Shown piece by piece: positions 17,720-27,400 of a stretch of DNA of 64,000 nt. Each line of letters begins with the position of its first letter. Position 1 is the first letter of the stretch. The translations under genes and the position numbers were made by a program. The notes beneath the pieces were generated by a model, which did no database searches, was not told where the DNA came from, and worked only from the letters and a program-made list of their open reading frames with translations. The stretch comes from Laspinema sp. D2d (GTDB lineage Bacteria; Cyanobacteriota; Cyanobacteriia; Cyanobacteriales; Laspinemataceae), in the NCBI RefSeq assembly GCF_025370755.1, contig NZ_JAMXFC010000026.1, positions 34,982 through 98,981 on the forward strand, written 5' to 3'.

Positions 17720-18526
17720 ATGGTAAATTTTAGTCTCAACTTAGCGAGTATCGTCGGAATCGCGATCGCCATCGGTGGGGCCGGACTCTATGCCGTCCGC
17801 TCATGGCGTCCCGAACTATCGCGAGATACCGATCTGTTTTTTGCAGCAGTGGGGTTACTTTGTGGCGGCATTCTGTTCTTTTACGGATGGCGCTTTGACC
17901 CAATTATGCAGTTTGGTCAGATTCTGTTGGGGGGGTCAGCAATCTACTTTGCCTTTGACAATATTCGTTTGCGCGGTGTCACCACCAATCAGGCGAAGCG
18001 CCAATCGGGGCGAATTGTAGATGAAGAGCGTCCCGTCAGTAGCGTCTACCGAGTAGATGCGGAACTCGACGAAATCGAATCCTACTACGAAGAAAATCCT
18101 ACCCGACGCCGGATCAAAGGGACTCAGGACCCCCGAGCGTCTCGCAATTCCTATTATGCGGATGAGGCCCCCAGACGTCCGCCCAGTCGCCGGTCCAGCG
18201 GCGATCGCACCAATCCCAGTACCCGTGCAACTCGTTCCCGCTCAACGGAACGCCCGCCTACAGGTCCTTCTTATCCAGAATGGGAGGCATCGGTGGATAC
18301 GACGGAGGAAAAATCCTCTCGACGTCCCCCATCCAGTGCAGGGAGTTCAGGGAGTAGAAGACCCCCAGGTGCTCGTCCCTCGCGGACTCCTCCCCCCGAG
18401 GAACGGACCCGCAGACCCCCAGCCTCAGAAGAACCGGCACCGAATGATTATGTAGATTATCAACCGATCGACCCCATCGAAGAGGACGATCGCGAACAAG
18501 ATAATACGGGGAATTTCGATTATTAA
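17720..18526 (+). CDS. ycf66: Ycf66 family protein with disordered tail
   Basis: 268 residues. The N-terminal ~90 residues are the Ycf66 domain, with three hydrophobic segments (SLNLASIVGIAIAIGGAGLY, LFFAAVGLLCGGILFFYGW, FGQILLGGSAIYFAFDNIRL). Ycf66 occurs in cyanobacteria and some plastids and its function is unknown. The remaining ~170 residues are rich in Arg, Pro, Ser and Glu (RRPPSRRSSGDRT, PPPEERTRRPPAS) and should be disordered; the last 35 are acidic (DPIEEDDREQDN). AAGGAGAGA lies just before the start. The neighbourhood accC-ycf19-psbX-ycf66 is, from memory, a recurring cyanobacterial arrangement. Confidence 0.92.
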   Translation: MVNFSLNLASIVGIAIAIGGAGLYAVRSWRPELSRDTDLFFAAVGLLCGGILFFYGWRFDPIMQFGQILLGGSAIYFAFDNIRLRGVTTNQAKRQSGRIVDEERPVSSVYRVDAELDEIESYYEENPTRRRIKGTQDPRASRNSYYADEAPRRPPSRRSSGDRTNPSTRATRSRSTERPPTGPSYPEWEASVDTTEEKSSRRPPSSAGSSGSRRPPGARPSRTPPPEERTRRPPASEEPAPNDYVDYQPIDPIEEDDREQDNTGNFDY

Positions 18527-18676
18527 ACAACCGGGGACAGAAACGGGCGATCGGGGGCAATTGATGGCGATCGCCCCTTTGTTAATTGCCCCTTTGTTAA
18601 TTGATTTAATTTGATTCCGTCCGTGCCATTCCCCCCCAAATTGTGGCCTCCCTGTCCTCAACTGGGAAAAACCAAG

Positions 18677-19249
18677 GTGAACAGATTCGCTCCAAAAACC
18701 CTCATCCGCCACAGCCTAACCTTAGTTTTTGGGTTAAGTCTTGGCAGCTTTTTAGTCGGATGTAACCCTACCAGTATCCCGATCGGACCCACTTCTATCA
18801 ATAGTCGCTATACCGACGAACAGCCGTCCTTGAGTGCTAATGGGCGCTTTTTAGCCTTTGTTTCCAATCGCAATGGCAGCCGAAATATCTTACTGTATGA
18901 CTTGCAAAATCGACAGTTCGCCGATTTACCAGGGTTGAACCGGCAAAATGCGATCGCCGAAAGTCCCAGCATCAGCAACACCGCCCGTTATATCGTCTAC
19001 CTCACCAGTAACCAAGGCCGGTCCTCGGTAATCTTGTACGATCGCATCACCCGAGGTTCCCAAGTCATTTACCAACCCTATCAAGGGTGGATTCGCAATC
19101 CCAAAATTAGCCCGGATGGTCGTTATATTGTCTTTGAAAGTGGCGGTCGTGGTCAATGGGATATCGAAGTCCTTGATCGCGGACCCAGTATTGAATTAGA
19201 CCTCATCGATGGCGTTCCCTCCGGTTTCTCCCTCACCGGACCGCAGTAA
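18677..19249 (+). CDS. TolB-like (PD40) lipoprotein, copy 1
   Basis: Starting at the GTG gives a 190-residue lipoprotein. The signal peptide (RHSLTLVFGLSLGSFLVGC) ends in lipobox LVGC, with the acylated Cys near residue 29. An in-frame TTG 66 bases earlier adds a poor, proline-rich start. Three PD40/TolB-type beta-propeller units follow, each with the pattern (S/D)-G-R-(F/Y)-(L/I)-(A/V)-F: NGRFLAFVSNRNGSRNILLY, ARYIVYLTSNQGRSSVILY and DGRYIVFESGGRGQWDIEVL. This is about half the six blades of TolB, so the protein may pair with itself or with the similar gene 49 bp downstream. It is probably periplasmic and membrane-anchored; the role is unknown. Confidence 0.82.
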   Translation: MNRFAPKTLIRHSLTLVFGLSLGSFLVGCNPTSIPIGPTSINSRYTDEQPSLSANGRFLAFVSNRNGSRNILLYDLQNRQFADLPGLNRQNAIAESPSISNTARYIVYLTSNQGRSSVILYDRITRGSQVIYQPYQGWIRNPKISPDGRYIVFESGGRGQWDIEVLDRGPSIELDLIDGVPSGFSLTGPQ

Positions 19250-19297
19250 TTTAAAATTTTATTTCAGGGTAATTCACCTTAAAAAAACCGTGAAATT

Positions 19298-19825
19298 GTG
19301 AAGCGCTTTCTGTTGATTCCAATGGTTTCCCTGGTCAGCCTTTTGAGTAGCTGCACCACCTACCCGCGTTTGCTTAACTTTACCTTCGATCCCGCAGGAC
19401 GGAGTTTAAATAGTCCCAGTGATGATATCACCCCACAAATCTCGGGACGTTTTATTACCTTTGTCTCCGATCGCCAGGGAAGACAAGATGTCTACCTCTT
19501 TGATGGCAACACTCGTCGCCTCGTCGATATCCCTGGATTAAACCAACTCGATATCCTTGCCTCCCACCCTGGCATCTCCGAAGATGGACGTTATATCGTC
19601 TTTGCCGGAACCCGTCAGGGACAATCCAATATCTACCTCCACGATCGCGAAACCCGACAGTTACGCAACCTCACGGAAAACTTTAAAGCAGAAGTTCGCA
19701 ACCCCGTCATCAGCGCCGATGGTAGTACCATTGCCTTTGAATCCAGCGCTAACGGACAATGGGATCTCATGATTCTGGATGCGCGATCGGGTCAACCCCT
19801 CGACATCCCGATCGCCCCCCGTTAA
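19298..19825 (+). CDS. TolB-like (PD40) lipoprotein, copy 2
   Basis: 175 residues from GTG. Signal peptide MKRFLLIPMVSLVSLLSSC ends in lipobox LSSC (Cys19). Three PD40 units are visible: GRFITFVSDRQGRQDVYLFD, DGRYIVFAGTRQGQSNIYLH and DGSTIAFESSANGQWDLMIL. It is a paralogue of the gene 49 bp upstream (same lipoprotein plan, same repeat order, same NGQWDLxxLD-type ending), arising by tandem duplication. Both probably belong to one transcript, closed by the hairpin at 19851-19901. Function unknown; TolB-like propellers usually hold partner proteins at the outer membrane. Confidence 0.85.
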   Translation: MKRFLLIPMVSLVSLLSSCTTYPRLLNFTFDPAGRSLNSPSDDITPQISGRFITFVSDRQGRQDVYLFDGNTRRLVDIPGLNQLDILASHPGISEDGRYIVFAGTRQGQSNIYLHDRETRQLRNLTENFKAEVRNPVISADGSTIAFESSANGQWDLMILDARSGQPLDIPIAPR

Positions 19826-19850
19826 CCCAAATCATTCCCCAGTTCCTAGT

Positions 19851-19901
19851 AACAACTGAAGTCGTTATCCTTCTGATTTTGTAGTAACAACTTCAGTCGT
19901 T
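19851..19901. terminator. Hairpin of the ACTTCAGTCG repeat family
   Basis: AACAACTGAAGTCGTT (19851-19866) faces AACAACTTCAGTCGTT (19886-19901) across 19 bases. The arms pair with two G-U-compatible mismatches in RNA. The spacer GATTTT and the flank AGTAACAACTTCAGTCGTT match the hairpin after narB (4048-4095). It lies 26 bases after the stop of the second lipoprotein and is a likely terminator. Confidence 0.6.
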
Positions 19902-19958
19902 TTCGGTTATTTCATCACAGCCGAGTCCTTCCGGGTTTTATTGCCCGGATTACCCCCG

Positions 19959-20972
19959 TTAAATCAGGGGATAAGCACCTCCCCAGTCAGAAAAAGCCGA
20001 TAAAGTAAGGGCATAGTTAGTATTTTCATTGGCGGCGAAAACGCGGACATAATAAGACCCTTCTACTAAATTGCCATTGAGTGAGGTAGTCGGTCCTCCA
20101 AAACCGCTTGATCCGCTCAATCCATTGGCCCCAGCCATAAAGACTTCATCCGGCTGAAGAATTCCATCCTGATTAGCATCCCGGTAAACTTCTAAACCCA
20201 CTTGCGGTCCCGAGATAGACCCATTAAAATTGCTGTTCTGATTCAGATGAAACCGATAGTAATCATTCAGGTCATCCGGAGCCCCTACCACATCGCTAAA
20301 GGTGATGTTAAAGTTGCTCAAAGTCATTCCCAGGTCAGAATTGAGAGTATCCCCAGTTCCGGGAGAGAGGGGGTCAAAGGACACAGGTTCATCCAAGGGT
20401 GGAATTTCCGGCAGAGGTCCGGGGGGTTCCGCAGTGAAGTTCCCAGGAAAGATTGGGGGTACAGAGCTTTGCAGGGGGGGGGAGAGACTGGCAACCACTG
20501 GGGAATCCATTAATGGAGGCAGATTAAAGGGCAGGGGCAAGATTTCACCGGATGCTGAGGGCGGGGGGGCGATCGCGATCGGTTCCGTCGGGGCAATTCC
20601 TGGGCGTCCTTCCTGGAATCCAAAGGTCCGGAAATGTTCAAACAGTTGTTCGTTTGTCTCAAGTCCGGCGGCAGTTACGTCCGGATGAGCATCTCGATAA
20701 AAAGCCGCATCAAACTGTTCTGAAAACTGCCGTCCCTCGCTTACCCCCACACTCTGCAAATGTTCAAATAATTGCCGGTTGGTCGTTAAACCTGCTGCTT
20801 CTAAGTCGGGATTGTTCCGACGATAAACATTGAGATTAACCCAGGGAGAAAATGGCCGTGCCTCATCTAAACCAAAATTTAGCCAGTGTTCCCTGAGTTG
20901 AGTCTCATCTAAATTTTGTAAATCTGAGGAGTTAGCTCGATAAAATTGGGGATCAAATAGGTTGACAACCAT
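19959..20972 (-). CDS. Putative surface protein: three 45-residue repeats plus PPC-like domain
   Basis: 337 residues without a classic signal peptide. Residues 1-125 hold three related units of about 45 residues built on FDPxFYRxNxxDL ... LREHWLNFGLDEARPF, with the second and third ending QLFEHLQSVGVSEGRQF and QLFEHFRTFGFQEGRPG. The middle (~126-210) is proline-rich and low complexity. The C-terminal ~120 residues resemble a bacterial pre-peptidase C-terminal (PPC) beta domain (DYYRFHLNQNSNFNGSISG, GSYYVRVFAANENTNYALTL) with an EF-hand-like loop DANQDGILQPDE that should bind calcium. Similar repeats occur in cyanobacterial extracellular or S-layer-like proteins, from memory. A cell-surface or secreted, calcium-dependent role is inferred. 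Confidence 0.7.
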   Translation of the reverse strand: MVVNLFDPQFYRANSSDLQNLDETQLREHWLNFGLDEARPFSPWVNLNVYRRNNPDLEAAGLTTNRQLFEHLQSVGVSEGRQFSEQFDAAFYRDAHPDVTAAGLETNEQLFEHFRTFGFQEGRPGIAPTEPIAIAPPPSASGEILPLPFNLPPLMDSPVVASLSPPLQSSVPPIFPGNFTAEPPGPLPEIPPLDEPVSFDPLSPGTGDTLNSDLGMTLSNFNITFSDVVGAPDDLNDYYRFHLNQNSNFNGSISGPQVGLEVYRDANQDGILQPDEVFMAGANGLSGSSGFGGPTTSLNGNLVEGSYYVRVFAANENTNYALTLSAFSDWGGAYPLI

Positions 20973-21218
20973 TGCTTACCTCTCTATGAATTTATTAAAG
21001 CTCTTTTAGGGGGAATCCCGGACAAGCGATCGCCCAACTCCCGCGAAACGCGCAACTATCAGACATCGCCAATCCCGAGTTCATTAACGGAAGGGTTCGC
21101 GACTAAATACAGGGTAACATAAGGAATAACTAGATCCCCTGGGGGGCGATCGCCAGAGGGAACTCCCCCGTCCATTGGATTGAAAACCTCTCGTATTTCC
21201 CAGGAGTTGGGTCTCAGT

Positions 21219-21980
21219 TTAATCGGTGAACTGTATCACCTCTAAATGATGAAAATAAAATTCATCTACAGACTGACTGACTTTCAACAAAATCCCGCGC
21301 ACCAGACGATGTTCATTTTCAATCCACCAGGAAGCATTATCCACCTCTGCAATCGCCACATCCAGAAGCGATCGCAAAAATGGGGACCAATTCCTGCATA
21401 ACTCCGACCCCTGAAAATAAGCGATCGCCTGGTCGCGAATTGCTATGCCTGTTTTAATGTCATCTTTCTTCCCCACCAAATTTGCCAACGGTAACGGTGG
21501 CTGAATAAAACTATCCATCATGCCCAACAATTGCCGTTCTTTGTTTAGAATGACCTCTGATAATAAAATAGAGATGGCCTGTTCTATCCCCTTCCAGATG
21601 GGTTTTAACTTCCAAATCGTAGTCTGGATATCTCTTAATTCTACATAAACTTCTTGAACAAATAAAGTCGCCGATTGATTAAACCCATGAAACGGGTCGA
21701 TTTTAAAATTTTTAGTCGGTAACTGATTCACCTCCCCCTCAAATCGTTGCCAAAACTGTTTGAACAGCACGGTAAGTCCACCGAGGGTTTTATCTAAAAT
21801 AAACGCTTTACTCAGCTTCATTACCTCATCAACATTCACCATGTCCACAGACATTTCTAAATAAGACCCAAGGGAATTTGTCGGGTCCCACTTAAATTTT
21901 TTAATGGGCAATCGACTAATTTTTTCTTCTAGCAGTTCTATTCCAGGAAGGACCGGATTTGGATGAGGTAAGTCAGACAT
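21219..21980 (-). CDS. Hypothetical protein with internal repeat
   Basis: 253 residues, mostly helical, no signal peptide or membrane segment. Two similar segments appear about 80 residues apart: ISRLPIKKFKWDPTNSLGSY (near 17-36) and NQLPTKNFKIDPFHGFNQSA (near 89-108), suggesting an ancient internal duplication. The rest has regularly spaced Trp and Phe (TTIWKLKPIWKGIEQAIS). I do not recognise the family. The ATG-started frame is well kept and has codon use like its neighbours, so it is probably real. It lies on the same strand downstream of the CHAT operon, but a 667-bp repeat-rich gap separates them. Confidence 0.65.
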   Translation of the reverse strand: MSDLPHPNPVLPGIELLEEKISRLPIKKFKWDPTNSLGSYLEMSVDMVNVDEVMKLSKAFILDKTLGGLTVLFKQFWQRFEGEVNQLPTKNFKIDPFHGFNQSATLFVQEVYVELRDIQTTIWKLKPIWKGIEQAISILLSEVILNKERQLLGMMDSFIQPPLPLANLVGKKDDIKTGIAIRDQAIAYFQGSELCRNWSPFLRSLLDVAIAEVDNASWWIENEHRLVRGILLKVSQSVDEFYFHHLEVIQFTD

Positions 21981-22071
21981 GGTAAATTGAGAACAGCAGA
22001 TTGAGACGCTAATTAAAATTTTAAGGCTATCAAGAGCAGGTTTTTACGTTCAGAAGGGATTTGCCTTACCT

Positions 22072-22576
22072 CCGGTCCCCTCCTTGGCAAGGGGAGGGTT
22101 AGGGTGGGGTCATCCGGTCCCCTCCCCTTGGCAAGGGGAGGGTTAGGGTGGGGTTCTCCGGTCCCCTCCCCTTGGCAAGGGGAGGGTTAGGGTGAGGTCC
22201 TCTTGAGGCGCTTAAGCGCTTCAAGAAGAATGATTGGGTGGAGAGTTCTCGTGACGCGCGATCGCCACCTCACGAAGAAAAAATTTCCTCACATTCTATA
22301 CAGGTGCGATCGCCTCTCATGAGTGGGTGAGGTGGCGATCGCCCAAGGGGAACCCCACCCTAACCCTCCCCTTGCCAAGGGGTGGGGACCGGAGGTTTTT
22401 ATATACTTTTGAGGTGGTGATCCCCCAAGGGGAACCCCACCCTAACCCTCCCCTTGCCAAGGGGTGGGGACCGGAGGTTTTTATATACTTTTGAGATGGA
22501 GATCGCCCAAGGGGAACCCCACCCTAACCCTCCCCTTGCCAAGGGGTGGGGACCGGAGGTTTTTATATACTTTTGA
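22072..22576. repeat. Array of palindromic GC-rich repeats, left of CHAT operon
   Basis: Three plus-oriented copies of a ~42-bp unit (CCGGTCCCCTCCCCTTGGCA, then AGGGGAGGGTTAGGGTGGGG) start at 22072, 22114 and 22158. From about 22342 come three inverted copies with period 82 bp (unit starts 22342, 22424, 22506), each ending GGGGACCGGAGG then TTTTTATATACTTTTGA. The core CTCCCCTTGCCAAGGGGAG is itself a palindrome. Segment 22158-22396 starts and ends with the unit in opposite orientations and closely matches 27755-27970. No frame here is credible as a gene. Confidence 0.93.
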
Positions 22577-22647
22577 CAGGTGGATTGCGGATCAACTGCT
22601 CTTTTTTGATGCTAAAGCCTGGAGAAACTCACATTGCCCGAATGCCC

Positions 22648-23916
22648 TTATTTGCGCTGCCAGTGTAACCAACCCCAAACTAGGACACTCATTACTGCGC
22701 CTAATATCAAACTTACCAAAGTTGTGGTGATTTGAAACTCTAGGTGATGGCGATTCGGGGGCGGTGTAGCTACTATCACCGTTGCAACTACTGCACTGGT
22801 TGCTACCCCTACACTGGCAATGGTGAGGGTGGTATTCAGACGCCGATCGCTGCGGGTTTGTTCTATCTGATTCAGACTTTCAACGGCTTTAATTGAATTT
22901 TCAATTAACAATAATCCCGGACTTAAACTGCTATAATCTCGCTCAATTTGTCGTAAATACTTGTTCTCAGCAAACTGACTAAATTTCTCAAACAGCAAAG
23001 AACTCCCTTGACCTTGCCCTCCCCCAACCTTTTCACCTTCGGGTTTTGGACTATCTTCTGCCGCTAACTTAAGAACTCGGTCACGATAATTCTCCAAATT
23101 AATTTCAATCGTGTAGCGTTGTTCCTGCAAATAATTAAGCGGAATCGCATAGGACGCTAAAACCTTCAAACTTTGGTGCAAATGGTCTTGTAACTCCGTC
23201 AAATTGACCACAGATTGTTCGAGGCGGTCTAAACTTTGATTAGTCACCTGGGGAACGAGACCGGATGCCTGTTGTAACGACTCCCGGAAGCCGCGACTTT
23301 GTTGAAATGCCCAGACTACTTTATGGCGGTATAAAAACAAAAATTGGCAATGCTTCAAAAGAGTTCCTACGCGCTTTTGTAGGGATTCTTTTCGCCAGTG
23401 ACTCTCAAACAAACAAATTAATAGATGATAGCTGTCTCCCTCCCCTTGTGCTTGGGGCGGACACCACAGTTCATACAAGGTCGCCCCCAACAGAGGACCG
23501 TGGGCAATTAAATCCACTTGCCAATTGGGAGAAGTTCCCTCAAACTGTAATTGAGTACAAATCTCTTGCGCCAGTTTCACTGGGGATTGCTCATCGGACA
23601 TTAATTGTCCCCAAACCAGCCAACTTGACCCCAGTTTTCCCAGGGAGGTTTTCTCCGGTTTCTGACTATATTTAATAACCGTTTCTTGGATGTTTTTGAG
23701 TTCCTGAAGCGATTTGACCTCGGACTTCTCCCCAGAACAGTCAATTTGAACTATTTGACTGTCTTGAATCTTCTGATGTCTAATATAACCATCGAGTGAG
23801 TCGCGGAGGTCCCCGGCGGGGAACTCCTTAGAGGCGACGGTTTCTGATGACTCTTCCGACAAATCGTAGAGAAACCAGTCGAGGGTGAGAAATCGTAGAG
23901 AATCCTGTTCATCCAT
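22648..23916 (-). CDS. Two-helix C-terminal membrane protein of the CHAT operon
   Basis: 422 residues from ATG; an upstream TTG would add 13. The N-terminal ~200 residues form a mixed globular region (LRFLTLDWFLYDLSEE, LIAHGPLLGATLYELWCPP, YHLLICLFESHWRKES). A helical, probably coiled-coil stretch follows (~210-350: LDRLEQSVVNLTELQDHLHQ, YLQEQRYTIEINLENYRDRV). Near the end are two membrane helices (TLTIASVGVATSAVVATVIV and TTTLVSLILGAVMSVLVWGW) and a short basic tail. This layout recalls CorA-type two-helix proteins, but I see no GMN motif. Third gene of the operon after the TPR-CHAT protease and the 146-residue protein, 60 bp downstream. A membrane-acting effector controlled by the CHAT protease is an inference. 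Confidence 0.75.
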   Translation of the reverse strand: MDEQDSLRFLTLDWFLYDLSEESSETVASKEFPAGDLRDSLDGYIRHQKIQDSQIVQIDCSGEKSEVKSLQELKNIQETVIKYSQKPEKTSLGKLGSSWLVWGQLMSDEQSPVKLAQEICTQLQFEGTSPNWQVDLIAHGPLLGATLYELWCPPQAQGEGDSYHLLICLFESHWRKESLQKRVGTLLKHCQFLFLYRHKVVWAFQQSRGFRESLQQASGLVPQVTNQSLDRLEQSVVNLTELQDHLHQSLKVLASYAIPLNYLQEQRYTIEINLENYRDRVLKLAAEDSPKPEGEKVGGGQGQGSSLLFEKFSQFAENKYLRQIERDYSSLSPGLLLIENSIKAVESLNQIEQTRSDRRLNTTLTIASVGVATSAVVATVIVATPPPNRHHLEFQITTTLVSLILGAVMSVLVWGWLHWQRK

Positions 23917-23976
23917 ACAACATGAGTCCAAATCGGGGCTAGGCGGGGGCAACAATCAGAGTTAAGCTAAAGGACG

Positions 23977-24417
23977 TTAGGGAAACACTTGAGAGGCGAT
24001 CGCAACACAATCCTCAGCCGTCAGAATCCGCTCAATCTTCTCCGGAACCTCTGACCCATTGGCGTTATTTCTCGTCATTTCCGCCTCAATCTTGTCCAAT
24101 AACTCCTGCATATCCTTCAACTCCTCAATATTGCGAGCAAAATTCTCTGTTTCTGTATTGAGGGGTTCAGGCGTGTTATCCGGGCGAAAATCCTTGCCCT
24201 TGTTGCGTTCCTGACTCTGGCGATTTAAGGCTTTGCGCGCTTTAAGATAGGTGGTTTCCAACTGTGGACAGTTGCGGGCGATCTCATCCAACTGATCATA
24301 GTCCCCCTTCTGACCAACCGTCCGAATCTCCGCCTGAACCTCATCCGGAAGAGACTCCTCCAGAGTACAAAGCGCCGCCAGAAACGCCTTGAGCGTAACG
24401 TAAGTGAGAGAATTCAT
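23977..24417 (-). CDS. Small helical protein coupled to TPR-CHAT gene
   Basis: 146 residues from ATG 24417, starting MNSLTYVTLKAFLAALCTLE. The ATG overlaps the TGA of the TPR-CHAT gene (ATGA), so translation is coupled and the two proteins are likely made together. The frame could extend 12 residues upstream, but the overlap favours this start. The N-terminal half (~1-65) is helical with a hydrophobic core. The middle is charged and probably flexible (NRQSQERNKGKDFRPDN). The C-terminal half again looks helical (IEELKDMQELLDKIEAEMTR), ending LTAEDCVAIASQVFP. I recall similar small proteins beside CHAT genes in other cyanobacteria but cannot name a family. It could be an adaptor, inhibitor or protease substrate. 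Confidence 0.75.
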   Translation of the reverse strand: MNSLTYVTLKAFLAALCTLEESLPDEVQAEIRTVGQKGDYDQLDEIARNCPQLETTYLKARKALNRQSQERNKGKDFRPDNTPEPLNTETENFARNIEELKDMQELLDKIEAEMTRNNANGSEVPEKIERILTAEDCVAIASQVFP

Positions 24418-27400
24418 AATTTTGTATCTCCAGTTAATGTAAATGCGGCCCAATAATAAGGATGAGCATAGAGTTGCGCCTGGGGGTCCTGTCCCTCCAG
24501 GAAATCCAGTTGGTCCAGGAAGAAAGGACGAACCCGCCTATTATCTGCCCCATACCGTTCCTGTTCCGCCTCGTAAAACTGCCGTAACCCCGCCACATCA
24601 CAGTGGGATAACCACCGTTTCGCCTCAGCCAGGGCCTGGGGTTCCGGGACTCCTGCCAGCACCAGGTCATAGAACTTCAGGGTCAACAGCATACTCGCGG
24701 GATCGTCCACCCTCCAGAGGGTACTCAACACCAAGGACACCCCCGCCATCAGCCAGCCACTGCTGAGTCCCACATAGTCGGTGGTAATCGATTTCTGGCC
24801 GGTCATGGCTGTTTCACAAGCCGCCAAACTGACTAAACGATAGCCCGACAGGGGCAGATTCAGCAACTCCCTAACCCGCAAAAACTCCTTCCCCGATAAG
24901 GCTAACCAGGATTGATCCGGCGCGTCAAAATCGTAGCCCCCATGTCCCGTAAAGTGCATCAGCCGATACTCCCCCTTTACCAGTTCGTCCTTGAGGGACT
25001 CTTGACGGACTTGGGGACCACACAGAGGCTGCACCCGCTGAAACCGCCTCCCCAGGCTTTCCGTCTCGAACGCGGCAAAATCAAGACGCGGGAATCCCTG
25101 ACTCTCGGGATCTCCCACCAACAGCAGGGGAGCCTCGGAGGTGATGGGGGGAACCGGCTGTTGCGCCAGGGTCATGCCCACCTGAGCGCTGGGAAGGCGG
25201 ATGAGACTGTAGTGGGGGGGGAATAAAGCTTCCAGGGGGAACAGGTGCAAGTCCCGGTGGGGCAGTAAAATCAGATGGTCAATCTCCTCATGGGCCAACT
25301 CCGCCAGCAGGGCCTCAATCCGCAAAATTTCCCCCAACTGTTGCAGGCGAGAGTCCATCTGCTGACGCCAGGGATGGTCTCGCTTGGGAGAACCGGACTT
25401 GGATTTACCGCTGCGATAGTCTTGATAGTCCTGTTTCCAGGTATCGACCCACTTCTCCCATGCCAGTAATTGTTGCAGTCTGGGGAAAGGCGCATCGCTC
25501 TCCTCTGAAGCTAGGAGGGGGATGGGGTCTTGGTTGGGTTTGAGCAGAAACGTGGTCAGGGCCGCAGGACTGATGTGCCAGTAAACCGCTGCGGTCTTCT
25601 CACGGCAGAGATACTGTTGCAGACTCGGGAAGTCAGGACTGGGAATCTCCTCCATCCAACCCGACAGCCACCAGCGCAAACAGCTATTTTTGCCTTGTTC
25701 CGCCAGCATCAGGGCGCTCACGGGATGTCCGGCTTGGCATTCCAGGTCAACGGTCAACTGTTGGAAGCTGATAAACTCCAGGGCCAGTAGTCGTTGTTTC
25801 CCGGGACTGGGGGATTGTTGAATCAAGCAGCGCAACAGGTCAGACCCCTGACGCCGTACTTCTGCTGCTTCCTCACGTTGACCCAGTTCAAAGAGGACGC
25901 GGCTCAAGTCTCGCAGGGCTTTGAGTCGCAGTTCGGGGGAGTGGGTTTCGCTGAGGGTGTCGAGGGCGGCGTTGTAACGAGTGACCGCTTTTCGCCAGAA
26001 GGGATAAGGGTTCGCGTCCCGGCGACCTCGGAAATAATGGACGGAACCTATATTATAATTCAGCCATCCCGCGCCTTGTGGGTCACGGTCGGGGAGACAA
26101 TATTTCAAACCTTCTTCATAGCTGGCTAACTCTCCCTCATACCCCCGTTGGTCCAGGGCGGGGTTTTGCAGGTGAGGGGGGAGGGTAAGAGTGACGGAAT
26201 AGAAGCATCCTGGGGAGTTTCCGGCAGCACTGCCTCGGTTGACCCAAACTATTGCATTGTTAGGATTGAGGTCAAGGGCATGGTCATGACTGGCAACCGC
26301 CTCCTCATGGCGACCTAAGTTATACAGCGCATTGCCTCGATTAGTCCAGCCTTCTGCCAAGTTAGGATTGAGTTCGAGGGCGCGGTCATAACTGGCAACC
26401 GCCTCCTCATAGCGACCTAAGTTAACCAGCGAAATGCCCCGGCTACCCCAGCCTTTTGCCAAGTTAGGATTGAGTTCGAGGGCGCGGTTATAACTGGCAA
26501 CAGCCTCCTCATCGCGACCTAACTCAGACAGCGTAATGCCCCGGTTAGACCAGCCGTCTGCATACTTAGGATTGAGGGCAAGGGCGCGGTCATCACTGGC
26601 AACAGACTCCTCATAGCGACCTAAGTTACCCAGCACATAGCCCCGGGCACTCCAGGCTATTGGATACTTAGGATTGAGTTCGAGGGCGCGGTCATAACTC
26701 GCAACAGCCTCCTCATAGCGACCTAAGTTACCCAGCACGTCGCCCTGAATCCCCCACAACACCCACTCATCTGGAAAGGATTCAATTGCCTCATTAGCTA
26801 ACATCAGCGCCGCCTCATCATCACCAGCGTTAAATAGCTCCACTATCCGTCCAAATGCCGCTTCTGCTTCCGGATTTTCAAAGGTCAAACTCACCTGACT
26901 CCCCCCAGCCTCTACTGAACTGCCCCCAGTCCCCCCTGGATGTGCCACTGGAGATGTCATTCCCCCAGTCCCCGGCGGCAACGGATGAGGCGAACTAACC
27001 CTCAAACGCTCTTGCAATTGTTGTCCCAAATCCCCCACCCGTTGCGCCAGGGGGAGCGCTCCCAGATTGCCAAACTCCTGCAACGCCTGAACAAACCGCG
27101 CCTCTGGGGGGTTCGCCAACCAAGTCTCCCCCGCCTTCTCCAACCAGTCCAACCAATCCCTCTCCTGGGCCCGAGGTTCCAACTCCTGCAACCACTCCAG
27201 CACCGCCTCACATCCCTGGTGTCGCTGTTGCAACAACTCAGGGAACAATGACTCAAACTCCGCCTCGGTCAGGGGGGACAACGGTTGAGCCAACTTCTGC
27301 GCCCCATACTGATGAGCCAACTCGCCGATTTTCCCACTGCCGAGTTCCCCCAACCGCACCATCCGCGAGGCGAGTTCCCGGTGAGGACGGGGGGAACCCA

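Noticed and set aside
22072..22576. Regularly spaced repeats that might be a CRISPR array.
   Set aside because: The units are 42 or 82 bp, adjacent without unique spacers, contain long palindromes and occur in both orientations; no cas genes.
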